Shown piece by piece: positions 25,901 through 40,036 of a DNA stretch of 64,000 nt. The stretch is from Sepiola atlantica (taxonomy: Eukaryota; Mollusca; Cephalopoda; Sepiida; Sepiolidae), in contig CAUVYP010001208.1 of NCBI GenBank assembly GCA_963556195.1, forward strand, positions 3,720,001 through 3,784,000, given 5' to 3'. The translations under genes were made by a program, and so were the position numbers. The notes below the pieces were generated by a model that ran no database searches, had not been told where the DNA came from, and worked only from the letters and a program-made list of their open reading frames with translations. Position 1 is the stretch's first letter. The number at the start of each line of letters is the position of its first letter.

Positions 25901-28132
25901 TTAGCGCGTTTTAAAGTTGATATCGCTTTTGTTTATAACTTCCACATTTATTCGAATTGTGCAACGAAATTCTGCACAGATTAGCGGAGTCACATGTTCT
26001 ACTGAAGTACCAAGTTTCAGAAGTGCAGCTCTTGTACTGCCGGAGATATGTCGATACAAACTGAATACGCAAAACATCAACAAAATTTAGCGCGTTTTAA
26101 AGTTGATATCGCTTTTGTTTATAACTTCCACATTTATTCGAATTGTGCAACGAAACTTTGCAGACCGTCGCGGAGACACACGTTCTACTGAAGTACAAAG
26201 TTTCAGAAGTGCAGCTCTTGTACTGCCGGAGATATGTCGATACAAACTGAATACGCAAAACATCAACAAAATTTAGCGCGTTTTAAAGTTGATATCGCTT
26301 TTGTTTATAACTTCCACATTTATTCGAATTGTGCAACGAAACTTTGTAGACAGTCGCGGATAGGCCTTTTCTACTGAGGTACCAAGTTTCAGAAGTGCAG
26401 CTCTTGTACTGCCGGAGATATGTCGATACAAACTGAATACGCAAAACATCAACAAAATTTAGCGCGTTTTAAAGTTGATATCGCTTTTGTTTATAACTTC
26501 CACATTTATTCGAATTGTGCAACGAAACTTTGCAGACAGTCGCGGAGACACATGTTCTACTGAAGTACCAAGTCTCAGAAGTGCAGCTCTTGTACTGCCG
26601 GAGATATGTCGATACAAACCGAATACGCAAAACATCAACAAAATTTAGCGCGTTTTAAAGTTGATATCGCTTTTGTTTATAACTTCCACATTTATTCGAA
26701 TTGTGCAACGAAATTTTGCACAGATTAGCGGAGGCACATTTTCTACTGAAGTACCAAGTTTCAGAAGTGCAGCTCTTGTACTGCCGGAGATATGTCGATA
26801 CAAACTGAATACGCAAAACATCAACAAAATTTAGCGCGTTTTAAAGTTGATATCGCTTTTGTTTATAACTTCCACATTTATTCGAATTGTGCAACGAAAT
26901 TTTGCACAGATTAGCGGAGGCACATTTTCTACTGAAGTACCAAGTTTCAGAAGTGCAGCTCTTGTACTGCCGGAGATATGTCGATACAAACTGAATACGC
27001 AAAACATCAACAAAATTTAGCGCGTTTTAAAGTTGATATCGCTTTTGTTTATAACTTCCACATTTATTCGAATTGTGTAACGAAACTTTGTAGACAGTCG
27101 CGGATAGGCCTTTTCTACTGAGGTACCAAGTTTCAGAAGTGCAGCTCTTGTACTGCCGGAGATATGTCGATACAAACTGAATACGCAAAACATCAACAAA
27201 ATTTAGCGCGTTTTAAAGTTGATATCGCTTTTGTTTATAACTTCCACATTTATTCGAATTGTGCAACGAAACTTTGCAGACAGTCGCGGAGACACATGTT
27301 CTACTGAAGTACCAAGTTTCAGAAGTGCAGCTCTTGTACTGCCGGAGATATGTCGATACAAACCGAATACGCAAAACATCAACAAAATTTAGCGCGTTTT
27401 AAAGTTGATATCGCTTTTGTTTATAACTTCCACATTTATTCGAATTGTGCAACGAAACTTTGCACAGATTAGCGGAGTCAAATGTTCTACGGAAGTTCCA
27501 AGTTTCAGAAGTGCAGCTCTTGTACTGCCGGAGATATGTCGATACAAACTGAATACGCAAACTATCAACAAAATTTAGTGCGATTTAAAGTTGATATCGC
27601 TTTTGTTTATAACTTCACCATTCTTTAGAATTGTGCAACGAAACTTTGCAGAGATAAGCGGAGTCACATGCTCTACTGAAGTACCAAGTTTCAGAAGTGC
27701 AGCTCTTTTACTGCCGGAGATATGTCGATACAAACTGAATACGCAAAACATCAACAAAATTTAGCGCGTTTTAAAGTTGATATCGCTTTTGTTTATAACT
27801 TCCACATTTATTCGAATTGTGCAACGAAACTTTGCACAGATTAGCGGAGTCACATGTTCTACTGAAGTACCAAGTTTCAGAAGTGCAGCTCTTGTACTGC
27901 CGGAGATATGTCGATAAAAACTGAATACGCAAACTATCAACAAAATTTAGTGCGATTTAAAGTTGATATCGCTTTTGTTTATAACTTCACCATTCTTTAG
28001 AATTGTGCAACGAAACTTTGCAGAGATAAGCGGAGTCACATGTTCTACTGAAGTACCAAGTTTCAGAACTGCAGCTCTTTTACTGCATGAGATATGTCGA
28101 TACAAACTGAATACGCAAAACATCGACAAAAT
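25901..28132 (+). repeat. 12-mer: A-B-C-D-E-E-C-D-L-F-T-G
   Basis: HOR-1 with C-D-L inserted after the second E. The L at 27389 has an F-facing edge (ctatcaac), consistent with an L/E hybrid. The G at 27947 has ctgcatgaga, a two-base change at 28087-28088. Confidence 0.87.
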
Positions 28133-30922
28133 TTAGCGCGTTTTAAAGTTGATATCGCTTTTGTTTATAACTTCCACATTTATTCGAATTGTGCAACGAA
28201 ATTCTGCACAGATTAGCGGAGTCACATGTTCTACTGAAGTACCAAGTTTCAGAAGTGCAGCTCTTGTACTGCCGGAGATATGTCGATACAAACTGAATAC
28301 GCAAAACATCAACAAAATTTAGCGCGTTTTAAAGTTGATATCGCTTTTGTTTATAACTTCCACATTTATTCGAATTGTGCAACGAAACTTTGCAGACCGT
28401 CGCGGAGACACACGTTCTACTGAAGTACCAAGTTTCAGAAGTGCAGCTCTTGTACTGCCGGAGATATGTCGATACAAACTGAATACGCAAAACATCAACA
28501 AAATTTAGCGCGTTTTAAAGTTGATATCGCTTTTGTTTATAACTTCCACATTTATTCGAATTGTGCAACGAAACTTTGTAAACAGTCGCGGATAGGCCTT
28601 TTCTACTGAGGTACCAAGTTTCAGAAGTGCAGCTCTTGTACTGCCGGAGATATGTCGATACAAACTGAATACGCAAAACATCAACAAAATTTAGCGCGTT
28701 TTAAAGTTGATATCGCTTTTGTTTATAACTTCCACATTTATTCGAATTGTGCAACGAAACTTTGCAGACAGTCGCGGAGACACATGTTCTACTGAAGTAC
28801 CAAGTCTCAGAAGTGCAGCTCTTGTACTGCCGGAGATATGTCGATACAAACCGAATACGCAAAACATCAACAAAATTTAGCGCGTTTTAAAGTTGATATC
28901 GCTTTTGTTTATAACTTCCACATTTATTCGAATTGTGCAACGAAATTTTGCACAGATTAGCGGAGGCACATTTTCTACTGAAGTACCAAGTTTCAGAAGT
29001 GCAGCTCTTGTACTGCCGGAGATATGTCGATACAAACTGAATACGCAAAACATCAACAAAATTTAGCGCGTTTTAAAGTTGATATCGCTTTTGTTTATAA
29101 CTTCCACATTTATTCGAATTGTGCAACGAAATTTTGCACAGATTAGCGGAGGCACATTTTCTACTGAAGTACCAAGTTTCAGAAGTGCAGCTCTTGTACT
29201 GCCGGAGATATGTCGATACAAACTGAATACGCAAAACATCAACAAAATTTAGCGCGTTTTAAAGTTGATATCGCTTTTGTTTATAACTTCCACATTTATT
29301 CGAATTGTGCAACGAAACTTTGTAGACAGTCGCGGATAGGCCTTTTCTACTGAGGTACCAAGTTTCAGAAGTGCAGCTCTTGTACTGCCGGAGATATGTC
29401 GATACAAACCGAATACGCAAAACATCAACAAAATTTAGCGCGTTTTAAAGTTGATATCGCTTTTGTTTATAACTTCCACATTTATTCGAATTGTGCAACG
29501 AAACTTTGCACAGATTAGCGGAGTCAAATGTTCTACGGAAGTACCAAGTTTCAGAAGTGCAGCTCTTGTACTGCCGGAGATATGTCGATACAAACTGAAT
29601 ACGCAAAACATCAACAAAATTTAGCGCGTTTTAAAGTTGATATCGCTTTTGTTTATAACTTCCACATTTATTCGAATTGTGCAACGAAACTTTGTAGACA
29701 GTCGCGGATAGGCCTTTTCTACTGAGGTACCAAGTTTCAGAAGTGCATCTCTTGTACTGCCGGAGATATGTCGATACAAACTGAATACGCAAAACATCAA
29801 CAAAATTTAGCGCGTTTTAAAGTTGATATCGCTTTTGTTTATAACTTCCACATTTATTCGAATTGTGCAACGAAACTTTGCAGACAGTCGCGGAGACACA
29901 TGTTCTACTGAAGTACCAAGTTTCAGAAGTGCAGCTCTTGTACTGCCGGAGATATGTCGATACAAACCGAATACGCAAAACATCAACAAAATTTAGCGCG
30001 TTTTAAAGTTGATATCGCTTTTGTTTATAACTTCCACATTTATTCGAATTGTGCAACGAAACTTTGCACAGATTAGCGGAGTCAAATGTTCTACGGAAGT
30101 ACCAAGTTTCAGAAGTGCAGCTCTTGTACTGCCGGAGATATGTCGATACAAACTGAATACGCAAAACATCAACAAAATTTAGCGCGTTTTAAAGTTGATA
30201 TCGCTTTTGTTTATAACTTCCACATTTATTCGAATTGTGCAACGAAATTTTGCACAGATTAGCGGAGGCAACTTTTCTACTGAAGTACCAAGTTTCAGAA
30301 GTGCAGCTCTTGTACTGCCGGAGATATGTCGATACAAACTGAATACGCAAACTATCAACAAAATTTAGTGCGATTTAAAGTTGATATCGCTTTTGTTTAT
30401 AACTTCACCATTCTTTAGAATTGTGCAACGAAACTTTGCAGAGATTAGCGGAGTCACATGCTCTACTGAAGTACCAAGTTTCAGAAGTGCAGCTCTTTTA
30501 CTGCCGGAGATATGTCGATACAAACTGAATACGCAAAACATCAACAAAATTTAGCGCGTTTTAAAGTTGATATCGCTTTTGTTTATAACTTCCACATTTA
30601 TTCGAATTGTGCAACGAAACTTTGCACAGATTAGCGGAGTCACATGTTCTACTGAAGTACCAAGTTTCAGAAGTGCAGCTCTTGTACTGCCGGAGATATG
30701 TCGATAAAAACTGAATACGCAAACTATCAACAAAATTTAGTGCGATTTAAAGTTGATATCGCTTTTGTTTATAACTTCACCATTCTTTAGAATTCTGCAA
30801 CGAAACTTTGCAGAGATAAGCGGAGTCACATGCTCTACTGAAGTACCAAGTTTCAGAATTGCAGCTCTTTTACTGCCGGAGATATGTCGATACAAACTGA
30901 ATACGCAAAACATCGACCAAAT
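28133..30922 (+). repeat. 15-mer: A-B-C-D-E-E-C-L-C-D-L-E-F-T-G
   Basis: Extension of the preceding arrangement with C-L repeated. The C at 29249 has a D-type edge and is followed by L. The E at 30179 has a ca-to-ac swap at 30271-30272. The final G has gaattctgc and a catcgacc edge. Confidence 0.86.
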
Positions 30923-32782
30923 TTAGCGCGTTTTAAAGTTGATATCGCTTTTGTTTATAACTTCCACATTTATTCGAATTGTGCAACGAAATTCTGCACA
31001 GATTAGCGGAGTCACATGTTCTACTGAAGTACCAAGTTTCAGAAGTGCAGCTCTTGTACTGCCGGAGATATGTCGATACAAACTGAATACGCAAAACATC
31101 AACAAAATTTAGCGCGTTTTAAAGTTGATATCGCTTTTGTTTATAACTTCCACATTTATTCGAATTGTGCAACGAAACTTTGCAGACAGTCGCGGAGACA
31201 CATGTTCTACTGAAGTACCAAGTTTCAGAAGTGCAGCTCTTGTACTGCCGGAGATATGTCGATACAAACCCAATACGCAAAACATCAACAAAATTTAGCG
31301 CGTTTTAAAGTTGATATCGCTTTTGTTTATAACTTCCACATTTATTCGAATTGTGCAACGAAACTTTGCACAGATTAGCGGAGTCAAATGTTCTACGGAA
31401 GTACCAAGTTTCAGAAGTGCAGCTCTTGTACTGCCGGAGATATGTCGATACAAACTGAATACGCAAAACATCAACAAAATTTAGCGCGTTTTAAAGTTGA
31501 TATCGCTTTTGTTTATAACTTCCACATTTATTCGAATTGTGCAACGAAACTTTGTAGACAGTCGCGGATAGGCCTTTTCTACTGAGGTACCAAGTTTCAG
31601 AAGTGCAGCTCTTGTACTGCCGGAGATATGTCGATACAAACTGAATACGCAAAACATCAACAAAATTTAGCGCGTTTTAAAGTTGATATCGCTTTTGTTT
31701 ATAACTTCCACATTTATTCGAATTGTGCAACGAAACTTTGCAGACAGTCGCGGAGACACATGTTCTACTGAAGTACCAAGTTTCAGAAGTGCAGCTCTTG
31801 TACTGCCGGAGATATGTCGATACAAACCGAATACGCAAAACATCAACAAAATTTAGCGCGTTTTAAAGTTGATATCGCTTTTGTTTATAACTTCCACATT
31901 TATTCGAATTGTGCAACGAAACTTTGCACAGATTAGCGGAGTCAAATGTTCTACGGAAGTACCAAGTTTCAGAAGTGCAGCTCTTGTACTGCCGGAGATA
32001 TGTCGATACAAACTGAATACGCAAAACATCAACAAAATTTAGCGCGTTTTAAAGTTGATATCGCTTTTGTTTATAACTTCCACATTTATTCGAATTGTGC
32101 AACGAAATTTTGCACAGATTAGCGGAGGCACATTTTCTACTGAAGTACCAAGTTTCAGAAGTGCAGCTCTTGTACTGCCGGAGATATGTCGATACAAACT
32201 GAATACGCAAACTATCAACAAAATTTAGTGCGATTTAAAGTTGATATCGCTTTTGTTTATAACTTCACCATTCTTTAGAATTGTGCAACGAAACTTTGCA
32301 GAGATAAGCGGAGTCACATGCTCTACTGAAGTACCAAGTTTCAGAAGTGCAGCTCTTTTACTGCCGGAGATATGTCGATACAAACTGAATACGCAAAACA
32401 TCAACAAAATTTAGCGCGTTTTAAAGTTGATATCGCTTTTGTTTATAACTTCCACATTTATTCGAATTGTGCAACGAAACTTTGCACAGATTAGCGGAGT
32501 CACATGTTCTACTGAAGTACCAAGTTTCAGAAGTGCAGCTCTTGTACTGCCGGAGATATGTCGATAAAAACTGAATACGCAAACTATCAACAAAATTTAG
32601 TGCGATTTAAAGTTGATATCGCTTTTGTTTATAACTTCACCATTCTTTAGAATTGTGCAACGAAACTTTGCAGAGATAAGCGGAGTCACATGCTCTACTG
32701 AAGTACCAAGTTTCAGAATTGCAGCTCTTTTACTGCCGGAGATATGTCGATACAAACTGAATACGCAAAACATCGACAAAAT
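30923..32782 (+). repeat. 10-mer: A-D-L-C-D-L-E-F-T-G
   Basis: The only A in the window not followed by B. It is joined directly to D, so B and C appear deleted. D-L then occurs twice around a C. The D at 31109 has caaacccaat at the edge. Confidence 0.86.
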
Positions 32783-34270
32783 TTAGCGCGTTTTAAAGTT
32801 GATATCGCTTTTGTTTATAACTTCCACATTTATTCGAATTGTGCAACGAAACTTTGCAGACAGTCGCGGAGACACATGTTCTACTGAAGTACCAAGTTTC
32901 AGAAGTGCAGCTCTTGTACTGCCGGAGATATGTCGATACAAACCGAATACGCAAAACATCAACAAAATTTAGCGCGTTTTAAAGTTGATATCGCTTTTGT
33001 TTATAACTTCCACATTTATTCGAATTGTGCAACGAAACTTTGCACAGATTAGCGGAGTCAAATGTTCTACGGAAGTACCAAGTTGCAGAAGTGCAGCTCT
33101 TGTACTGCCGGAGATATGTCGATACAAACTGAATACGCAAAACATCAACAAAATTTAGCGCGTTTTAAAGTTGATATCGCTTTTGTTTATAACTTCCACA
33201 TTTATTCGAATTGTGCAACGAAACTTTGTAGACAGTCGCGGATAGGCCTTTTCTACTGAGGTACCAAGTTTCAGAAGTGCAGCTCTTGTACTGCCGGAGA
33301 TATGTCGATACAAACTGAATACGCAAAACATCAACAAAATTTAGCGCGTTTTAAAGTTGATATCGCTTTTGTTTATAACTTCCACATTTATTCGAATTGT
33401 GCAACGAAACTTTGCAGACAGTCGCGGAGTCAAATGTTCTACGGAAGTACCAAGTTTCAGAAGTGCAGCTCTTGTACTGCCGGAGATATGTCGATACAAA
33501 CTGAATACGCAAAACATCAACAAAATTTAGCGCGTTTTAAAGTTGATATCGCTTTTGTTTATAACTTCCACATTTATTCGAATTGTGCAACGAAATTTTG
33601 CACAGATTAGCGGAGGCACATTTTCTACTGAAGTACCAAGTTTCATAAGTGCAGCTCTTGTACTGCCGGAGATATGTCGATACAAACTGAATACGCAAAC
33701 TATCAACAAAATTTAGTGCGATTTAAAGTTGATATCGCTTTTGTTTATAACTTCACCATTCTTTAGAATTGTGCAACGAAACTTTGCAGAGATAAGCGGA
33801 GTCACATGCTCTACTGAAGTACCAAGTTTCAGAAGTGCAGCTCTTTTACTGCCGGAGATATGTCGATACAAACTGAATACGCAAAACATCAACAAAATTT
33901 AGCGCGTTTTAAAGTTGATATCGCTTTTGTTTATAACTTCCACATTTATTCGAATTGTGCAACGAAACTTTGCACAGATTAGCGGAGTCACATGTTCTAC
34001 TGAAGTACCAAGTTTCAGAAGTGCAGCTCTTGTACTGCCGGAGATATGTCGATAAAAAGTGAATACGCAAACTATCAACAAAATTTAGTGCGATTTAAAG
34101 TTGATATCGCTTTTGTTTATAACTTCACCATTCTTTAGAATTGTGCAACGAAACTTTGCAGAGATAAGCGGAGTCACATGCTCTACTGAAGTACTAAGTT
34201 TCAGAATTGCAGCTCTTTTACTGCCGGAGATATGTCGATACAAACTGAATACGCAAAACATCGACAAAAT
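32783..34270 (+). repeat. 8-mer: D-L-C-L-E-F-T-G
   Basis: Begins with D directly after a G, a junction seen nowhere else here. The second L (33341-33526) is a D/L chimera. From E onward the order matches the shared E-F-T-G tail of both nine-mers. Confidence 0.86.
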
Positions 34271-35758
34271 TTAGCGCGTTTTAAAGTTGATATCGCTTTT
34301 GTTTATAACTTCCACATTTATTCGAATTGTGCAACGAAATTCTGCACAGATTAGCGGAGTCACATGTTCTACTGAAGTACCAAGTTTCAGAAGTGCAGCT
34401 CTTGTACTGCCGGAGATATGTCGATACAAACTGAATACGCAAAACATCAACAAAATTTAGCGCGTTTTAAAGTTGATATCGCTTTTGTTTATAACTTCCA
34501 CATTTATTCGAATTGTGCAACGAAACTTTGCAGACCGTCGCGGAGACACACGTTCTACTGAAGTACCAAGTTACAGAAGTGCAGCTCTTGTACTGCCGGA
34601 GATATGTCGATACAAACTGAATACGCAAAACATCAACAAAATTTAGCGCGTTTTAAAGTTGATATCGCTTTTGTTTATAACTTCCACATTTATTCGAATT
34701 GTGCAACGAAACTTTGTAGACAGTCGCGGATAGGCCTTTTCTACTGAGGTACCAAGTTTCAGAAGTGCAGCTCTTGTACTGCCGGAGATATGTCGATACA
34801 AACTGAATACGCAAAACATCAACAAAATTTAGCGCGTTTTAAAGTTGATATCGCTTTTGTTTATAACTTCCACATTTATTCGAATTGTGCAACGAAACTT
34901 TGCAGACAGTCGCGGAGACACATGTTCTACTGAAGTACCAAGTCTCAGAAGTGCAGCTCTTGTACTGCCGGAGATATGTCGATACAAACCGAATACGCAA
35001 AACATCAACAAAATTTAGCGCGTTTTAAAGTTGATATCGCTTTTGTTTATAACTTCCACATTTATTCGAATTGTGCAACGAAATTTTGCACAGATTAGCG
35101 GAGGCACATTTTCTACTGAAGTACCAAGTTTCAGAAGTGCAGCTCTTGTACTGCCGGAGATATGTCGATACAAACTGAATACGCAAAACATCAACAAAAT
35201 TTAGCGCGTTTTAAAGTTGATATCGCTTTTGTTTATAACTTCCACATTTATTCGAATTGTGCAACGAAATTTTGCACAGATTAGCGGAGGCACATTTTCT
35301 ACTGAAGTACCAAGTTTCAGAAGTGCAGCTCTTGTACTGCCGGAGATATGTCGATACAAACTGAATACGCAAACTATCAACAAAATTTAGTGCGATTTAA
35401 AGTTGATATCGCTTTTGTTTATAACTTCACCATTCTTTAGAATTGTGCAACGAAACTTTGCAGAGATAAGCGGAGTCACATGCTCTACTGAAGTACCAAG
35501 TTTCAGAAGTGCAGCTCTTTTACTGCCGGAGATATGTCGATACAAACTGAATACGCAAAACATCAACAAAATTTAGTGCGATTTAAAGTTTATATCGCTT
35601 TTGTTTATAACTTCACCATTCTTTAGAATTGTGCAACGAAACTTTGCAGAGATAAGCGGAGTCACATGCTCTACTGAAGTACCAAGTTTCAGAATTGCAG
35701 CTCTTTTACTGCCGGAGATATGTCGATACAAACTGAATACGCAAAACATCGACAAAAT
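34271..35758 (+). repeat. Shortened HOR-1 8-mer: A-B-C-D-E-E-F-G
   Basis: HOR-1 lacking T, with F followed directly by G at 35573. At that junction the edge is catcaac instead of ctatcaac. The same 8-mer occurs at 48221-49708. Confidence 0.9.
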
Positions 35759-36316
35759 TTAGCGCGTTTTAAAGTTGATATCGCTTTTGTTTATAACTTC
35801 CACATTTATTCGAATTGTGCAACGAAATTCTGCACAGATTAGCGGAGTCACATGTTCTACTGAAGTACCAAGTTTCAGAAGTGCAGCTCTTGTACTGCCG
35901 GAGATATGTCGATACAAACTGAATACGCAAAACATCAACAAAATTTAGCGCGTTTTAAAGTTGATATCGCTTTTGTTTATAACTTCCACATTTATTCGAA
36001 TTGTGCAACGAAACTTTGCAGACCGTCGCGGAGACACACGTTCTACTGAAGTACCAAGTTTCAGAAGTGCAGCTCTTGTACTGCCGGAGATATGTCGATA
36101 CAAACTGAATACGCAAAACATCAACAAAATTTAGCGCGTTTTAAAGTTGATATCGCTTTTGTTTATAACTTCCACATTTATTCGAATTGTGCAACGAAAC
36201 TTTGTAGACAGTCGCGGATAGGCCTTTTCTACTGAGGTACCAAGTTTCAGAAGTGCAGCTCTTGTACTGCCGGAGATATGTCGATACAAACTGAATACGC
36301 AAAACATCAACAAAAT
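35759..36316 (+). repeat. HOR-1 start: A-B-C
   Basis: Leads in register into the duplicated 20-monomer unit, whose first monomer is the D that would follow C in HOR-1. Confidence 0.88.
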
Positions 36317-39300
36317 TTAGCGCGTTTTAAAGTTGATATCGCTTTTGTTTATAACTTCCACATTTATTCGAATTGTGCAACGAAACTTTGCAGACAGTCG
36401 CGGAGACACATGTTCTACTGAAGTACCAAGTCTCAGAAGTGCAGCTCTTGTACTGCCGGAGATATGTCGATACAAACCGAATACGCAAAACATCAACAAA
36501 ATTTAGCGCGTTTTAAAGTTGATATCGCTTTTGTTTATAACTTCCACATTTATTCGAATTGTGCAACGAAATTTTGCACAGATTAGCGGAGGCACATTTT
36601 CTACTGAAGTACCAAGTTTCAGAAGTGCAGCTCTTGTACTGCCGGAGATATGTCGATACAAACTGAATACGCAAACTATCAACAAAATTTAGTGCGATTT
36701 AAAGTTGATATCGCTTTTGTTTATAACTCAACCATTCTTTAGAATTGTGCAACGAAACTTTGCAGAGATAAGCGGAGTCACATGCTCTACTGAAGTACCA
36801 AGTTTCAGAAGTGCAGCTCTTTTACTGCCGGAGATATGTCGATACAAACTGAATACGCAAAACATCAACAAAATTTAGCGCGTTTTAAAGTTGATATCGC
36901 TTTTGTTTATAACTTCCACATTTATTCGAATTGTGCAACGAAACTTTGCAGACCGTCGCGGAGACACACGTTCTACTGAAGTACCAAGTTTCAGAAGTGC
37001 GGCTCTTGTACTGCCGGAGATATGTCGATACAAACTGAATACGCAAAACATCAACAAAATTTAGCGCGTTTTAAAGTTGATATCGCTTTTGTTTATAACT
37101 TCCACATTTATTCGAATTGTGCAACGAAACTTTGCACAGATTAGCGGAGTCACATTTTCTACTGAAGTACCCAGTTTCAGAAGTGCAGCTCTTGTACTGC
37201 CGGAGATATGTCGATACAAACTGAATACGCAAAACATCAACAAAATTTAGCGCGTTTTAAAGTTGATATCGCTTTTGTTTATAACTTCCACATTTATTCG
37301 AATTGTGCAACGAAACTTTGTAGACAGTCGCGGATAGGCCTTTTCTACTGAGGTACCAAGTTTCAGAAGTGCAGCTCTTGTACTGCCGGAGATATGTCGA
37401 TACAAACCGAATAAGCAAAACATCAACAAAATTTAGCGCGTTTTAAAGTTGATATCGCTTTTGTTTATAACTTCCACATTTATTCGAATTGTGCAACGAA
37501 ATTTTGCACAGATTAGCGGAGGCACATTTTCTACTGAAGTACCAAGTTTCAGAAGTGCAGCTCTTGTACTGCCGGAGATATGTCGATACAAACTGAATAC
37601 GCAAAACATCAACAAAATTTAGCGCGTTTTAAAGTTGATATCGCTTTTGTTTATAACTTCCACATTTATTCGAATTGTGCAACGAAATTTTGCACAGATT
37701 AGCGGAGGCACATTTTCTACTGAAGTACCAAGTTTCAGAAGTGCAGCTCTTGTACTGCCGGAGATATGTCGATACAAACTGAATACGCAAAACATCAACA
37801 AAATTTAGCGCGTTTTAAAGTTGATATCGCTTTTGTTTATAACTTCCACATTTATTCGAATTGTGCAACGAAACTTTGCAGACCGTCGCGGAGACACACG
37901 TTCTACTGAAGTACCAAGTTTCAGAAGTGCAGCTCTTGTACTGCCGGAGATATGTCGATACAAACTGAATACGCAAAACATCAACAAAATTTAGCGCGTT
38001 TTAAAGTTGATATCGCTTTTGTTTATAACTTCCACATTTATTCGAATTGTGCAACGAAACTTTGCACAGATTAGCGGAGTCACATTTTCTACTGAAGTAC
38101 CCAGTTTCAGAAGTGCAGCTCTTGTACTGCCGGAGATATGTCGATACAAACTGAATACGCAAAACATCAACAAAATTTAGCGCGTTTTAAAGTTGATATC
38201 GCTTTTGTTTATAACTTCCACATTTATTCGAATTGTGCAACGAAACTTTGCACAGATTAGCGGAGTCACATGTTCTACTGAAGTACCAAGTTTCAGAAGT
38301 GCAGCTCTTGTACTGCCGGAGATATGTCGATACAAACTGAATACGCAAAACAATAACAAAATTTAGCGCGTTTTAAAGTTGATATCGCTTTTGTTTATAA
38401 CTTCCACATTTATTCGAATTGTGCAACGAAACTTTGCACAGATTAGCGGAGTCACATGTTCTACTGAAGTACCAAGTTTCAGAAGTGCAGCTCTTGTACT
38501 GCCGGAGATATGTCGATACAAACTGAATACGCAAAACATCAACAAAATTTAGCGCGTTTTAAAGTTGATATCGCTTTTGTTTATAACTTCCACATTTATT
38601 CGAATTGTGCAACGAAACTTTGCAGACCGTCGCGGAGACACACGTTATACTGAAGTACCAAGTTTCAGAAGTGCAGCTCTTGTACTGCCGGAGATATGTC
38701 GATACAAACTGAATACGCAAAACATCAACAAAATTTAGCGCGTTTTAAAGTTGATATCGCTTTTGTTTATAACTTCCACATTTATTCGAATTGTGCAACG
38801 AAACTTTGCACAGATTAGCGGAGTCACATTTTCTACTGAAGTACCAAGTTTCAGAAGTGCAGCTCTTGTACTGCCGGAGATATGTCGATACAAACTGAAT
38901 ACGCAAAACATCAACAAAATTTAGCGCGTTTGAAAGTTGATATCGCTTTTGTTTATAACTTCCACATTTATTCGAATTGTGCAACGAAACTTTGCAGACA
39001 GTCGCGGAGACACATGTTCTACTGAAGTACCAAGATTCAGAAGTGCAGCTCTTGTACTGCCGGAGATATGTCGATACAAACTGAATACGCAAAACATCAA
39101 CAAAATTTAGCGCGTTTTAAAGTTGATATCGCTTTTGTTTATAACTTCCACATTTATTCGAATTGTGCAACGAAACTTTGCACAGATAAGCGGAGTCACA
39201 TGTTCTACTGAAGTACCAAGTCTCAGAAGTGCAGCTCTTGTACTGCCGGAGATATGTCGATACAAACTGAATACGCAAAACATCGACAAAATTTAGCGCG

Positions 39301-40036
39301 TTTTAAAGTTGATATCGCTTTTGTTTATAACTTCCACATTTATTCGAATTGTGCAACGAAACTTGGCACAGATTAGCGGAGTCACATGTTCTACTGAAGT
39401 ACTAAGTTTCAGAAGTGCAGCTCTTGTACTGCCGGAGATATGTCGATACAAACTGAATACGCAAAACATCAACAAAATTTAGCGCGTTTTAAAGTTGATA
39501 TCGCTTTTGTTTATAACTTCCACATTTATTCGAATTGTGCAACGAAACTTTGTAGACAGTCGCGGATAGGCCTTTTCTACTGAGGTACCAAGTTTCAGAA
39601 GTGCAGCTCTTGTACTGCCGGAGATATGTCGATACAAACTGAATACGCAAAACATCAACAAAATTTAGCGCGTTTTAAAGTTGATATCGCTTTTGTTTAT
39701 AACTTCCACATTTATTCGAATTGTGCAAAGAAACTTTGCAGACAGTCGCGGAGACACATGTTCTACTGAAGTACCAAGTCTCAGAAGTGCAGCTCTTGTA
39801 CTGCCGGAGATATGTCGATACAAACCGAATACGCAAAACATCAACAAAATTTAGCGCGTTTTAAAGTTGATATCGCTTTTGTTTATAACTTCCACATTTA
39901 TTCGAATTGTGCAACGAAATTTTGCACAGATTAGCGGAGGCACATTTTCTACTGAAGTACCAAGTTTCAGAAGTGCAGCTCTTGTACTGCCGGAGATATG
40001 TCGATACAAACTGAATACGCAAAACATCAACAAAAT
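36317..40036 (+). repeat. 20-monomer HOR, copy 1 (3,720 bp)
   Basis: Order: D-E-F-B-N-C-E-E-B-N, then T-T-B-N-D-T-T-C-D-E. Private markers are aactcaacc in F (36729-36730), caataac after T (38353-38354), gttatactg in B, tgaaag in D (38921), acttggcac in T (39293) and gcaaagaaac in D (39665). All recur 3,720 bp downstream. Confidence 0.93.
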
